Of a DNA stretch of 64,000 nucleotides, positions 27,213-34,451 are shown one piece after another. Position 1 is the stretch's first letter; every line of letters starts with the position of its first letter. The notes beneath the pieces are model-generated. The model was given only the letters and a program-made list of their open reading frames with translations. It did no database searches and had not been told where the DNA came from. Position numbers and translations under genes: made by a program. Origin of the DNA: Psychrobacillus sp. FSL K6-2836 (GTDB lineage: Bacteria; Bacillota; Bacilli; Bacillales_A; Planococcaceae); contig NZ_JBBOOM010000001.1 of the NCBI RefSeq assembly GCF_038003085.1, positions 3,100,001-3,164,000 of the forward strand, written 5' to 3'.

Positions 27213-28112
27213 TTGAATGTAGTAAAGAGAAATTTACCTTTTCTATTTATGGTTATTGCCCTCATTATTTTTTATTCTATTTTGTTAGCTGCCTATAATA
27301 ATGATCTCATAAATGGTTTTGTTTTTATAGGAGTAATGCTAGTTGCATTTGCAATAATCTTAATTCCTTTAATTGTATATCGAAATGATAGAAAAAGGGT
27401 ACGAAAGTTAAGCTGGATTGTACTAATCCTGGGGGGGATATTGTGCTTTGAAACTCCACTATTATGGTACGAATCTAATACATATACAGCTAGTTGTCAT
27501 GCTGAACCGATAGAAGCCTTCGACAATTCAGGAATCCATTTAATGCTTGTAACTACTTTTGAAATTGGATACCTAGAAGATAAGGATCTTATCATGGAAG
27601 GACTACAACAAGATAACTTAGACATCATAGACTTACATAAAGTTACCAATAAAATTCGTTACCACAGTAAAAATAGTGAGATCCTTCGATGGTTAAAAAT
27701 TCAAAAAGATGATTTCACTATTATGAGAGATAATGTAACTAGTTATCTTGTGGCTAAAACGGATAGTATCGATGACGTTTTAAATAGAAATGATATTTCT
27801 GGTGATAGTGTGGGACTTGGATTAGCACTGTCAGGTTTGATTGGAGAAGGAAAACTAGAAAATGATTTAACTTTTGGGGTGACAGGTGCTTTAAGCGCTT
27901 CAGGAGATGTGAAGGCAATTGGCATGATTAAAGAAAAAGTATTGATAGCAGCTGAACATGCATACCCGTATATGATTATTCCTAGTGAGAACGCAGAGGA
28001 AGCTAATGAAGTGAAGAAAATGCACGATCTTAAAGTAGAGATATTTGATGTTAATCATATTGATCAGGCTATGGATCTTATTAAAAAATTAAATGAAGAA
28101 CATGCAAAATAA
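27213..28112 (+). CDS. membrane protein with a C-terminal Lon-type protease domain (no AAA+ module)
   Basis: About 299 residues. Three hydrophobic segments (about 5-25, 30-52 and 65-83) precede a soluble domain. The C-terminal domain (about 190-295) resembles the Lon S16 peptidase: catalytic Ser in SGDSVGLGLALSG and Lys in IGMIKEKVLIAAEH, with GVTGALSASGDVKAIG between, as in Lon. There is no ATPase domain, which recalls YlbL-like membrane Lon-domain proteins, but no PDZ domain is evident. The TTG at 27213 is chosen because AAAGGAG lies 8 nt upstream; an ATG at 27192 sits ahead of that site. It may be co-transcribed with the methyltransferase 17 nt downstream. Confidence 0.75.
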   Translation: MNVVKRNLPFLFMVIALIIFYSILLAAYNNDLINGFVFIGVMLVAFAIILIPLIVYRNDRKRVRKLSWIVLILGGILCFETPLLWYESNTYTASCHAEPIEAFDNSGIHLMLVTTFEIGYLEDKDLIMEGLQQDNLDIIDLHKVTNKIRYHSKNSEILRWLKIQKDDFTIMRDNVTSYLVAKTDSIDDVLNRNDISGDSVGLGLALSGLIGEGKLENDLTFGVTGALSASGDVKAIGMIKEKVLIAAEHAYPYMIIPSENAEEANEVKKMHDLKVEIFDVNHIDQAMDLIKKLNEEHAK

Positions 28113-28129
28113 TTGAGAGGGAGGAAATT

Positions 28130-28885
28130 ATGACTACTGAAATCTTAAAACAAAACAAGCAAAGTTGGGATGTGGTAGCTCACCATTTTAATGGAGTAGA
28201 TGCTTTGCCTAATTATGGTCCCTTTGCGCAAACTGAAGAAGAACTAAGCTTATTAAAAGATATAGCAAACAAGAAAGTACTGGATATTGGTTGCGGAAGC
28301 GGACACTCATTATTGTATATGGCGAACAGGGGTGCTAGCGAACTATGGGGAGTTGATCTTTCTGAGAAGCAGATTAAGACTGCCGAAGAAACGCTAAAAG
28401 ATGTAGAAACTCATTTATTCTGTTCACCAATGGAAGTTGATATTGGATTACCGAAATTGTATTTTGACTGTGTATATTCTATTTATGCTATTGGATGGAC
28501 TACTGATTTGACTACTACCTTTAGATTAATTTATTCCTATTTGAAGCAAGGAGGAAGCTTTGTATTTAGTTGGGATCATCCGTTATATCCTCATATAGCC
28601 AGTCAAAATGGGCAACTAAGTCTTAATGGTTCATATCAGGAGGAAGGGATCACAACATATCCTAACTTCAAAGGTGAAGATGCTCCGATGGTAATTCCTA
28701 AAAGAAAGCTCAGTACATATATTAATGAATTGATAAAAGTAGAATTCACAATAGACTCTGTAATTGAAAGTGATGTATCAGTTAATTATGAATCAGTTCC
28801 AGAAGAAGTATCTGATCGATATTATTCTTTGTACAAAGCAAAAAGATTCCCGACTACTATGATTATTAAAGCTACAAAAAAATAG
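28130..28885 (+). CDS. class I SAM-dependent methyltransferase
   Basis: A 251-residue UbiE/COQ5-like methyltransferase with motif I VLDIGCGSGHS, GVDLSEKQIKTAEE at the end of beta2, and a motif II region FDCVYSIYAIGWT. The C-terminal half (SWDHPLYPHIASQNG) is typical of many Bacillus homologues. The substrate is unknown. GGGAGG precedes the ATG; it follows the Lon-domain gene by 17 nt. Confidence 0.85.
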   Translation: MTTEILKQNKQSWDVVAHHFNGVDALPNYGPFAQTEEELSLLKDIANKKVLDIGCGSGHSLLYMANRGASELWGVDLSEKQIKTAEETLKDVETHLFCSPMEVDIGLPKLYFDCVYSIYAIGWTTDLTTTFRLIYSYLKQGGSFVFSWDHPLYPHIASQNGQLSLNGSYQEEGITTYPNFKGEDAPMVIPKRKLSTYINELIKVEFTIDSVIESDVSVNYESVPEEVSDRYYSLYKAKRFPTTMIIKATKK

Positions 28886-28912
28886 TTTGAGCTATTAGAT
28901 GGAGGAGAGAAA

Positions 28913-29179
28913 TTGGAGGAGGACAATAAGTTCACTTTATATTTTCATACTTGTATAGGTGCATTAGGTCTGATTCTTTTAACAGTAACTATTATCAAAT
29001 ATTATGAAACTATTGAAGTTACTTCTGGTTATTTGCTACCTTTCTTTGGATTTATTCTTACTTTTTCTTATATAAATTATCTGGAAAATAAAGCTGGCGT
29101 TAGTAAAAAAGTTATTTGGATCAGATCTATTTCATCAATCATTATATTGTTGTTAATTTCAAAAGTATTATTTTTTTAA
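28913..29179 (+). CDS. small integral membrane protein (possibly DUF3953)
   Basis: An 88-residue protein with three hydrophobic segments (about 11-28, 39-53 and 66-86). The start is TTG with GGAGGAG upstream. Size and layout recall the DUF3953/YczI group, but similarity is weak by eye. It is the last gene of a three-gene plus-strand unit. Confidence 0.6.
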   Translation: MEEDNKFTLYFHTCIGALGLILLTVTIIKYYETIEVTSGYLLPFFGFILTFSYINYLENKAGVSKKVIWIRSISSIIILLLISKVLFF

Positions 29180-29200
29180 TATGTAAATTTCTATTGTAAT

Positions 29201-29236
29201 AAAAAGGCATCCAATTAATTTGGTTGCCTTTTTTTC
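29201..29236. terminator. bidirectional terminator between convergent genes
   Basis: AAAAAGGCATCCAA pairs with TTTGGTTGCCTTTTTT; A and T runs on the two sides serve both strands. Confidence 0.88.
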
Positions 29237-29239
29237 TCT

Positions 29240-29932
29240 TTAAAACAATTCATCTTTTAACTTATCTATATTCAAAATAATATTGCCTGCTGGATCAGCG
29301 CTTATTAGTTTTGACTTTTTTAAAGAAGTGAGCGTTCTGCTAACTGTTTCACGGCTCGAACCGATCATATTAGCTAAATCTCGATTTGTGAACTGCGTTG
29401 TGAAGATATAGTGATTGTCATCGTATTTCTTCCCATGACTTTTTACTAAGCGTATTAATAGTAAAATAATTTGCTCGTATGTATTATGCAAAATTTTCTC
29501 TTCCAACCGATTTTGTAGGTCTACGATTTTGTCTCCGAGTATTCGGAAAATCTTCACACAAATTTCTGGATTAGTTTTTAGGAATTGCTCGAACAATTGA
29601 ATTGGTATATATATTAAAACCGCATCCTCTGACACCTCTGCATGAGCGGGGTAGGTACCTTTGCGAAAGAATCCCATATGAGGAAACATTTCACCCTCCC
29701 CAAGAACATTGATGATTTGTTCTTTTCCTTGCATGTCCGTACGATATATTTTTATTTGCCCCTGATGAACAAAATAAACATTAGTTAGTGGATCATCTTG
29801 CATAAAAATATGAGTACCTTGGCGATAAAATCGATTTTTTGCCAAATCAAGTATTGGTTCTATTTCTGTATTGGTCAAATCTTTAAATAAGGAAAAACGT
29901 TGTAGAAGTGCCTGTATCGATTCTGCATTCAT
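29240..29932 (-). CDS. Crp/Fnr family transcriptional regulator, cysteine-poor
   Basis: About 230 residues: an N-terminal cyclic-nucleotide-binding-type beta barrel (about 10-120), a dimerisation helix, and a C-terminal winged helix with recognition helix SSRETVSRTL, the ExxSR form that reads GTGA half-sites. It contains only one Cys (in NPEICVK). It therefore lacks the four Cys of enteric Fnr and the C-terminal Cys cluster of B. subtilis Fnr, and cannot carry a standard 4Fe-4S oxygen sensor. Start 29932 is preferred, since AAAGG abuts the ATG at 29941. The shared upstream region with the divergent DUF2249 gene holds a GTGA box, so autoregulation is possible. Confidence 0.85.
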   Translation of the reverse strand: MNAESIQALLQRFSLFKDLTNTEIEPILDLAKNRFYRQGTHIFMQDDPLTNVYFVHQGQIKIYRTDMQGKEQIINVLGEGEMFPHMGFFRKGTYPAHAEVSEDAVLIYIPIQLFEQFLKTNPEICVKIFRILGDKIVDLQNRLEEKILHNTYEQIILLLIRLVKSHGKKYDDNHYIFTTQFTNRDLANMIGSSRETVSRTLTSLKKSKLISADPAGNIILNIDKLKDELF

Positions 29933-30004
29933 ATAGCTCATCCTTTCTCTTTAGACTGTCCTTTTCATTGTACCATCAAAAGTTTTTCTTTGGAGAACCT
30001 GAGA

Positions 30005-30020
30005 TGTGATTAAAATCATA
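30005..30020. promoter_or_regulatory. Crp/Fnr-type box between the regulator and a DUF2249 gene
   Basis: TGTGA-TTAAAA-TCATA, one mismatch from a symmetric TGTGA-N6-TCACA. It lies between divergent genes at 29932 and 30106. Confidence 0.65.
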
Positions 30021-30105
30021 GGGTCAATGTGTTTTTTCTCACTTCAGTTTAAAATGGCAAGCCTTATGATAGGAACAGAAGCAAAAATAATGGAGGGAAA
30101 CCAAA

Positions 30106-30345
30106 ATGAGTAATATTCAATTTGCAGTAAAACTAAACGCACCTGATATTGAACCAAGAATTCGTCATCCTAGAATATTTGAAGCGTTTGATGCTTTACA
30201 GTCAGGCGAGTTTTTAGAACTTTCAAATGACCATGATCCAAAACCATTGCTTTATCAATTTATGATAGAACGTGAAGACACATACACATGGGAATATATT
30301 GAAAACGGCCCTAATCATTGGCGAGTTGCTATCGGTAAAAAATAA
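30106..30345 (+). CDS. DUF2249 domain protein (c)
   Basis: A 79-residue protein with the DUF2249 core DALQSGEFLELSNDHDPKPLLYQFMIERED and a C-terminal beta hairpin (NHWRVAIGKK). GGAGGG precedes the ATG. It is divergent from the Crp/Fnr regulator, with a GTGA box between them. The DHDPxPL motif is the most conserved part of the family; its function is unknown. Confidence 0.82.
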   Translation: MSNIQFAVKLNAPDIEPRIRHPRIFEAFDALQSGEFLELSNDHDPKPLLYQFMIEREDTYTWEYIENGPNHWRVAIGKK

Positions 30346-30355
30346 TATTTCACGT

Positions 30356-30391
30356 AAAGATCCTAGAGAGAGCTATTTCGGGATCTTTTTG
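30356..30391 (+). terminator. intrinsic terminator after the DUF2249 gene
   Basis: AAGATCC pairs with GGATCTT, followed by a T run. Confidence 0.8.
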
Positions 30392-30422
30392 TTTATTATT
30401 TGTCATATCTTCCTATTTTTTA

Positions 30423-30438
30423 TGTGAATAATATCACT
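30423..30438 (+). promoter_or_regulatory. Crp/Fnr-type box upstream of the radical SAM gene
   Basis: TGTGA-ATAATA-TCACT, a close match to the Fnr consensus, 83 bp before the start codon of the radical SAM/SPASM gene. Confidence 0.72.
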
Positions 30439-30520
30439 TCGGATTAAAAGTGAAAATGTTAAAATCCAAGTATAAGTTAACTTACGGTCATTTTAGGAAA
30501 CAAATTAGGAGGGAATAAGT

Positions 30521-31654
30521 ATGTTTTCACGAGATTATAATAAAAATCCATTTATTGTTATTTGGGAGTTAACCCGTGCATGTCAGCTTCATTGTCTGCA
30601 TTGTCGTGCAGAGGCTCAGCATCATAGACATCCATTGGAGTTAACGTTTGATGAAGGTAAAAAATTAATAGATGATATTTATGAAATGGAAAATCCCTTA
30701 CTTGTATTTACAGGTGGGGATCCGTTGGAACGACCAGATGTATTTGATATTGCCGAGTATGCTATTAAAAAGGGTATCCGTGTATCTATGACTCCATCTG
30801 CTACTCCAAATGTGACAAAAGAAGCAATGCAAAAGGCAAAAGATATTGGGCTAGCTAGGTGGGCTTTTAGTATTGATGGGCATTCTGCAGAAGTACATGA
30901 TCACTTTAGGGGAACGACTGGTTCGTTTGATTTGACGATAAAGGCTATCGAATATTTAAATGAATTAGGAATGCCTTTACAGATTAATACAGTTATTTCG
31001 AGATATAACTATGAATACTTGGATGAGTTAGCAGAAATGGTAGAGAAGCTTAACTGTGTATTATGGAGTGTGTTCTTCTTAGTTCCAACTGGTCGTGGGA
31101 AAGAAACAGACATGATTTCACCAGCAGAACATGAAAAAGTATTTAGATGGCTGTATGATCTTTCCAAACGTGTACCGTTTGATATTAAAACAACTGCAGC
31201 ACAGCATTATCGCCGAGTGGTTATTCAACAAAAATTACGGGAACAAAAAGGATTGAGTGATAAAGAGCATATCCTCTATGAAGATACATTGACAATGGGA
31301 GATACCGGTAAAATTGATGGTTTAGGACGAGCACCAAAAGGAGTAAATGACGGAAATGGCTTTGTCTTTATCTCGCATACAGGTGATGTGTTTCCAAGTG
31401 GACTACTTCCGATAAAAGCTGGTAATGTCCGTCAAACACCATTAGCAGAAATTTACCGTGACTCAGAAGTTTTCCGAAACCTTCGCAGTCCTGATAAATA
31501 TAAAGGGAAATGTGGAGTTTGTGAGTTCAATAAAGTGTGCGGAGGATCCAGATCCAGAGCATACAATGTAACAGGAGATTATATGGAAAGCGAACCATAC
31601 TGCGTATATATTCCGCAGTCCATGCGAAAGAAATCCAAACAACCAACTGTATAA
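30521..31654 (+). CDS. radical SAM/SPASM domain protein (TIGR04053-like; NirJ/AhbC-related)
   Basis: A 377-residue radical SAM enzyme. The N-terminal 4Fe-4S site is CxxxCxxC in TRACQLHCLHCRAEA; the SAM-contact GGDP is in LVFTGGDPLERPD. A C-terminal SPASM region holds further Cys (KGKCGVCEFNKVCGGSRSR and EPYCVY) for an auxiliary cluster. The sequence resembles the group including NirJ and AhbC/AhbD, which modify haem precursors, and the TIGR04053 family. Its own substrate is unknown. A GTGA box upstream and DUF2249 neighbours fit anaerobic control. GGAGGG precedes the ATG, and a terminator follows. Confidence 0.85.
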   Translation: MFSRDYNKNPFIVIWELTRACQLHCLHCRAEAQHHRHPLELTFDEGKKLIDDIYEMENPLLVFTGGDPLERPDVFDIAEYAIKKGIRVSMTPSATPNVTKEAMQKAKDIGLARWAFSIDGHSAEVHDHFRGTTGSFDLTIKAIEYLNELGMPLQINTVISRYNYEYLDELAEMVEKLNCVLWSVFFLVPTGRGKETDMISPAEHEKVFRWLYDLSKRVPFDIKTTAAQHYRRVVIQQKLREQKGLSDKEHILYEDTLTMGDTGKIDGLGRAPKGVNDGNGFVFISHTGDVFPSGLLPIKAGNVRQTPLAEIYRDSEVFRNLRSPDKYKGKCGVCEFNKVCGGSRSRAYNVTGDYMESEPYCVYIPQSMRKKSKQPTV

Positions 31655-31659
31655 CTATA

Positions 31660-31700
31660 AAGCAAGTAATAGGAGGAGATGCTATTACTTGTTTTTTTTA
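31660..31700 (+). terminator. intrinsic terminator after the radical SAM gene
   Basis: AAGCAAGTAATAG pairs with CTATTACTTG, followed by seven T. Confidence 0.9.
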
Positions 31701-31817
31701 TGTGACGACAAGGTTGAGTTGCAAATTTATTTTAGGCTAGGCAAATTTCTATGAAAACAAGTAGAATAGATGTATTAGTCAGAAAAATACGACGAAAGAA
31801 TAACGAGGGATTAGGCA

Positions 31818-32318
31818 ATGGCAATTGAACTAGTAAAAGAGTATTTTAAAGAGTTTGGAATGGAAAACCAAATACAAGAATATGAGGCGTCTAGTGCCAC
31901 CGTAGAATTAGCGGCTGCGGCATTGAATGTGGAATCTGCTAGGATAGCTAAAACACTATCGTTTAAAATGGAGGATGGCTGTATTCTCATAGTAGCTGCT
32001 GGTGATACAAAAATTGATAATGCAAAATTTAAAAGTGTATTCGGTGTAAAAGCAAAAATGCTATCTCCAGAAGAAGTATTAGAGCAGGTAGGACATGCAG
32101 TTGGAGGAGTTTGTCCATTTGGCATCCCAGCACATATTAACGTCTATCTAGATGAGTCATTAAAACGTTTTGAGACGGTTTTTCCGGCTTGTGGGAGCAG
32201 TAATAGTGCAATTGAGCTTTCATGTGAAGAACTTTTTATCTTTGCAAAAGCGGCTGAGTGGGTAGATGTTTGCAAAGGCTGGTACGAGGAGGAAACTACT
32301 AATGGATATATCGTTTAA
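31818..32318 (+). CDS. YbaK/EbsC-type aminoacyl-tRNA deacylase
   Basis: A 166-residue trans-editing domain protein. Family landmarks are the Lys in IAKTLSFK, GDTKIDNAKFKSVFG, and HAVGGVCPFGIP. Members remove mis-attached amino acids such as Ala or Cys from tRNAs. The specificity here is unknown. Its last 17 nt overlap the following Nudix gene, so the two are coupled. Confidence 0.88.
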   Translation: MAIELVKEYFKEFGMENQIQEYEASSATVELAAAALNVESARIAKTLSFKMEDGCILIVAAGDTKIDNAKFKSVFGVKAKMLSPEEVLEQVGHAVGGVCPFGIPAHINVYLDESLKRFETVFPACGSSNSAIELSCEELFIFAKAAEWVDVCKGWYEEETTNGYIV

Positions 32319-32775
32319 GACTACGGAGGGAAGATTTAATTATCGTGTTGCAGGATTGGTGGTACACGATGAGAAACTGCTAGTTATGCAAGACAAAGGC
32401 CAAGCTTATTATTATGTACCAGGTGGTCGGATCAAGATGAACGAAAAAAGCGAAGATGCCGTAAAGCGTGAAATAAAAGAAGAACTCGGAATAGAAGTGA
32501 AGGTAAGCCGGATGCTTTGGGTTAATGAAAACTTTTTCAAAGAAGATAAATTACATGAGCAATTTCATGAAGTTTGCTTTTTTTATTTGCTAGAGCTTAT
32601 AGATGAGGAAATCCTTAAAAAAGGCAGTGAATTTATAGTAGATGAGAACGGGAAAATACATACTTATTATTGGAAAACGTTGGACGAAATAAAATTAATA
32701 AATCTATATCCAGAGTTTCTGAAGGAGAAAATGAGCGAGTTACCTTTACATATAAAGCATATTGTTGAAACTTGA
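32302..32775 (+). CDS. Nudix hydrolase
   Basis: A 157-residue protein with a full Nudix box (GGRIKMNEKSEDAVKREIKEE, then LGIEV; GX5EX7REUXEEXGU), hence Mg-dependent hydrolysis of a nucleoside diphosphate linked to X. The substrate is unknown. The ATG at 32302 follows GAGGAGG and lies within the YbaK gene; the longer frame from 32266 has no such site. Confidence 0.88.
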   Translation: MDISFKTTEGRFNYRVAGLVVHDEKLLVMQDKGQAYYYVPGGRIKMNEKSEDAVKREIKEELGIEVKVSRMLWVNENFFKEDKLHEQFHEVCFFYLLELIDEEILKKGSEFIVDENGKIHTYYWKTLDEIKLINLYPEFLKEKMSELPLHIKHIVET

Positions 32776-32826
32776 AAAAAGCTCTGAGGTAGTGTGACAG
32801 GATGAGGAGGAATTAATAAAAAAAAA

Positions 32827-32922
32827 ATTAAAATAAGTCGTAGTAAATTGCAAACTAATGATGACATTTGGAATGCTGTTTTATCAGCTTATAGCGATTA
32901 TGTTTCCCGACAGACAATGTGA
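32827..32922 (+). pseudogene. fragment resembling the N terminus of a DMP19/DUF4375-like protein
   Basis: A 31-codon stop-free run (IKISRSKLQ, then NDDIWNAVLSAYSDY) preceded by GAGGAGG but without a start codon, ending at TGA after RQTM. The 'ISRSxL...IWNA' pattern is like the start of DMP19-type proteins. The remaining 33 kb gap (32776-33215) has no other gene except the hairpin at 33058. Confidence 0.35.
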
Positions 32923-33057
32923 AAATGAACTATGATTGAAATAGTGGATTAATAGTTTTCCTTACTTCATTAACAGTAGTATTTCAACACTAACTAAGTG
33001 GAGACGCATTTGAGGATAGATTTGTACAAGTTATAAATTGAATAATTTATGTTTTAG

Positions 33058-33090
33058 AGCATTTCTTGTAAATTAGAAATGCTTTTTTTC
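33058..33090 (+). terminator. hairpin with T run
   Basis: AGCATTTC pairs with GAAATGCT, then TTTTTTT. No intact gene precedes it directly, which supports loss of a gene here. Confidence 0.8.
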
Positions 33091-33215
33091 TTTTTAAAAA
33101 AACGAACAAAATTTATTTAACAATAATAGTATGTTAAATTACAACAATGTTTTATTGTAAATCGATAAAACGTATGTTAAAGTAAAATTAACAACAAATG
33201 AGTGAGGTGCTTTTC

Positions 33216-33698
33216 ATGAAACAAGGTTCAACAATCTTTTTAAAGATAGCTGTTTTTCTTATTGGGACTCCAGTTCTTGCTATATGTATATTTGGGTTGC
33301 CTTTATTAGCTAAAGAGGCAGCTGAAAGTAATTCGGAGTTCACTTATGTACTATACGGCATTTTAATAGTTATGTATGTATCCGTGGTACCATTTTTCGC
33401 TGCATTGTATCAAGCTTTTAAACTTTTAAGTTATATTGATAAGAGTAAAGCGTTTTCGGAAGTGTCTGTAAAAGCTTTAAAAATTATTAAATATTGTGCA
33501 ATTATAATCAGTGGTCTATATGTGGCTGGTATGCCATTCTTCTTTATATTTGCGCAGTTAGACGATGCGCCAGGTGTAGTATTGATTGGAATGCTCTTTG
33601 TTTTTGCTCCGATTATGATTGCAGTCTTTGCAGCCGTTCTCCAAAGACTTTTACAAGAAGCGATTAATATAAAGTCTGAAAATGATTTAACGGTCTGA
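33216..33698 (+). CDS. DUF2975 family membrane protein (YoaS-like)
   Basis: A 160-residue protein with four transmembrane helices (about 10-28, 43-63, 92-112 and 125-148). The DUF2975 domain is normally encoded directly upstream of a small XRE repressor, as here; B. subtilis has the pair YoaS/YozG. The ATG at 33216 follows GAGGTG; the frame could extend to 33198 but lacks a site there. GTATGTTAAA occurs twice upstream (33129 and 33172, 43 bp apart) and may be bound by the partner repressor. The function is unknown. Confidence 0.82.
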   Translation: MKQGSTIFLKIAVFLIGTPVLAICIFGLPLLAKEAAESNSEFTYVLYGILIVMYVSVVPFFAALYQAFKLLSYIDKSKAFSEVSVKALKIIKYCAIIISGLYVAGMPFFFIFAQLDDAPGVVLIGMLFVFAPIMIAVFAAVLQRLLQEAINIKSENDLTV

Positions 33699-33708
33699 GG
33701 TGAATAAA

Positions 33709-33930
33709 ATGGGAATAATAATTAATATTGATGTGATGCTAGCTGTAAGGAAGATGAGCGTTACGGAACTCTCTGAGAAAGTTGGAATAACAATGGCTAA
33801 TCTTTCTATATTGAAAAACGGAAAAGCGAAAGCAATTCGATTATCAACTTTAGAGGCAATTTGTAAGGCTTTGGACTGTCAGCCTGGAGACATTTTAGAA
33901 TACAAAAGTGAAGAAGAAGCTCAAAAATAA
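33709..33930 (+). CDS. XRE-family HTH regulator (YozG-like)
   Basis: A 73-residue single-domain protein. The helix-turn-helix is at about 14-60 (SVTELSEKVGITMANLSILK, then STLEAICKALDCQPGDIL), the Cro/CI-like 'YozG' type. It lies 10 nt after the DUF2975 gene with GAGGTG before the ATG, so the pair is an operon and the regulator probably controls it. Confidence 0.88.
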   Translation: MGIIINIDVMLAVRKMSVTELSEKVGITMANLSILKNGKAKAIRLSTLEAICKALDCQPGDILEYKSEEEAQK

Positions 33931-33981
33931 TAGGATTAGATAACAAAATTATCAATGGCTTAGTTTCCATAAAGAGAAATA

Positions 33982-34005
33982 AAACGCTGAATATACTCAG
34001 CGTTT
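33982..34005. repeat. terminator palindrome, copy 1 flanking an IS remnant
   Basis: AAACGCTGA-ATATAC-TCAGCGTTT, identical to 34390-34413. Copy 1 lacks the downstream T run and continues into IS-end sequence. Confidence 0.85.
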
Positions 34006-34389
34006 CAGACTGTAGACAAACTCGAGAAATTTAGAGTTTAACTACAGTCTTTTTTCTTTTAAAATAGAATTAGTATTTTTCGAATTAGGGTTAGTTGATT
34101 TTCGTTTCGGCGGACGCTTTCCGCGGGCCCGGCTCAAGCCTCCTCGTCGCAAGCTCCTGCGGGGTCTCAAGACTCGGGCTGTTCCCGCAGGAGTCGCCGC
34201 CTACACTACAATCAACTACTTTCTAAATAAACATTGAGGTGAATGGATATGATGACTAAAAATCAAAACGTTGAACGCGATCAAATAGAGATGATTACGA
34301 TTGATGAACTTGTACCACAAGATCATCTTGTACAAAAGCTTGAAGCTACCATAGATTTTTCATTCATATATCCAGTAGTCGAACCTCTG
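34006..34389 (+). mobile_element. IS1182-family insertion sequence remnant inserted in a terminator hairpin
   Basis: The segment begins with a self-complementary IS-end-like sequence (AGACTGTAG ... CTACAGTCT with AACTC/GAGTT inside, then a T run, 34007-34054). It contains a GC-rich inverted-repeat block and ends in the first 46 codons of an IS1182-type transposase. Both sides carry the same 24-bp palindrome, one of them with the terminator T run. This indicates insertion into the terminator of the YozG-like gene followed by loss of most of the IS. Confidence 0.7.
34092..34218. repeat. GC-rich inverted-repeat element, copy B
   Basis: TAGTTGATT (34092) and AATCAACTA (34210) enclose a GC-rich core beginning GGCGGACGCTTTCCGCGGG and ending GTCGCCGCC. 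GATTT-CGTTT-GG(C/T)GGACGC-TTCCGCGGG is shared with 44.93 kb. It resembles GC-rich repeats I recall between genes in other Bacillaceae; I could not verify this. Confidence 0.65.
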
Positions 34390-34398
34390 AAACGCTGA
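34249..34398 (+). pseudogene. truncated IS1182-family transposase (N-terminal 49 codons)
   Basis: It starts ATGATG after GAGGTG and reads through MITIDELVPQDHLVQKLEA, TIDFSFIYPVVEPL, the characteristic N terminus of IS1182 transposases. It then runs into the 24-bp palindrome and stops at 34398. More than 400 residues including the DDE catalytic core are missing, so it is inactive. Confidence 0.8.
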
Positions 34399-34419
34399 AT
34401 ATACTCAGCGTTTTTTTTA
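34390..34419 (+). terminator. terminator palindrome, copy 2
   Basis: The same AAACGCTGA-N6-TCAGCGTTT stem as 33982-34005, here followed by TTTTTTTT. It was probably the original terminator of the XRE gene. Confidence 0.85.
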
Positions 34420-34451
34420 CGTCTTTATATACAGGATATACTTCTGTTTAC

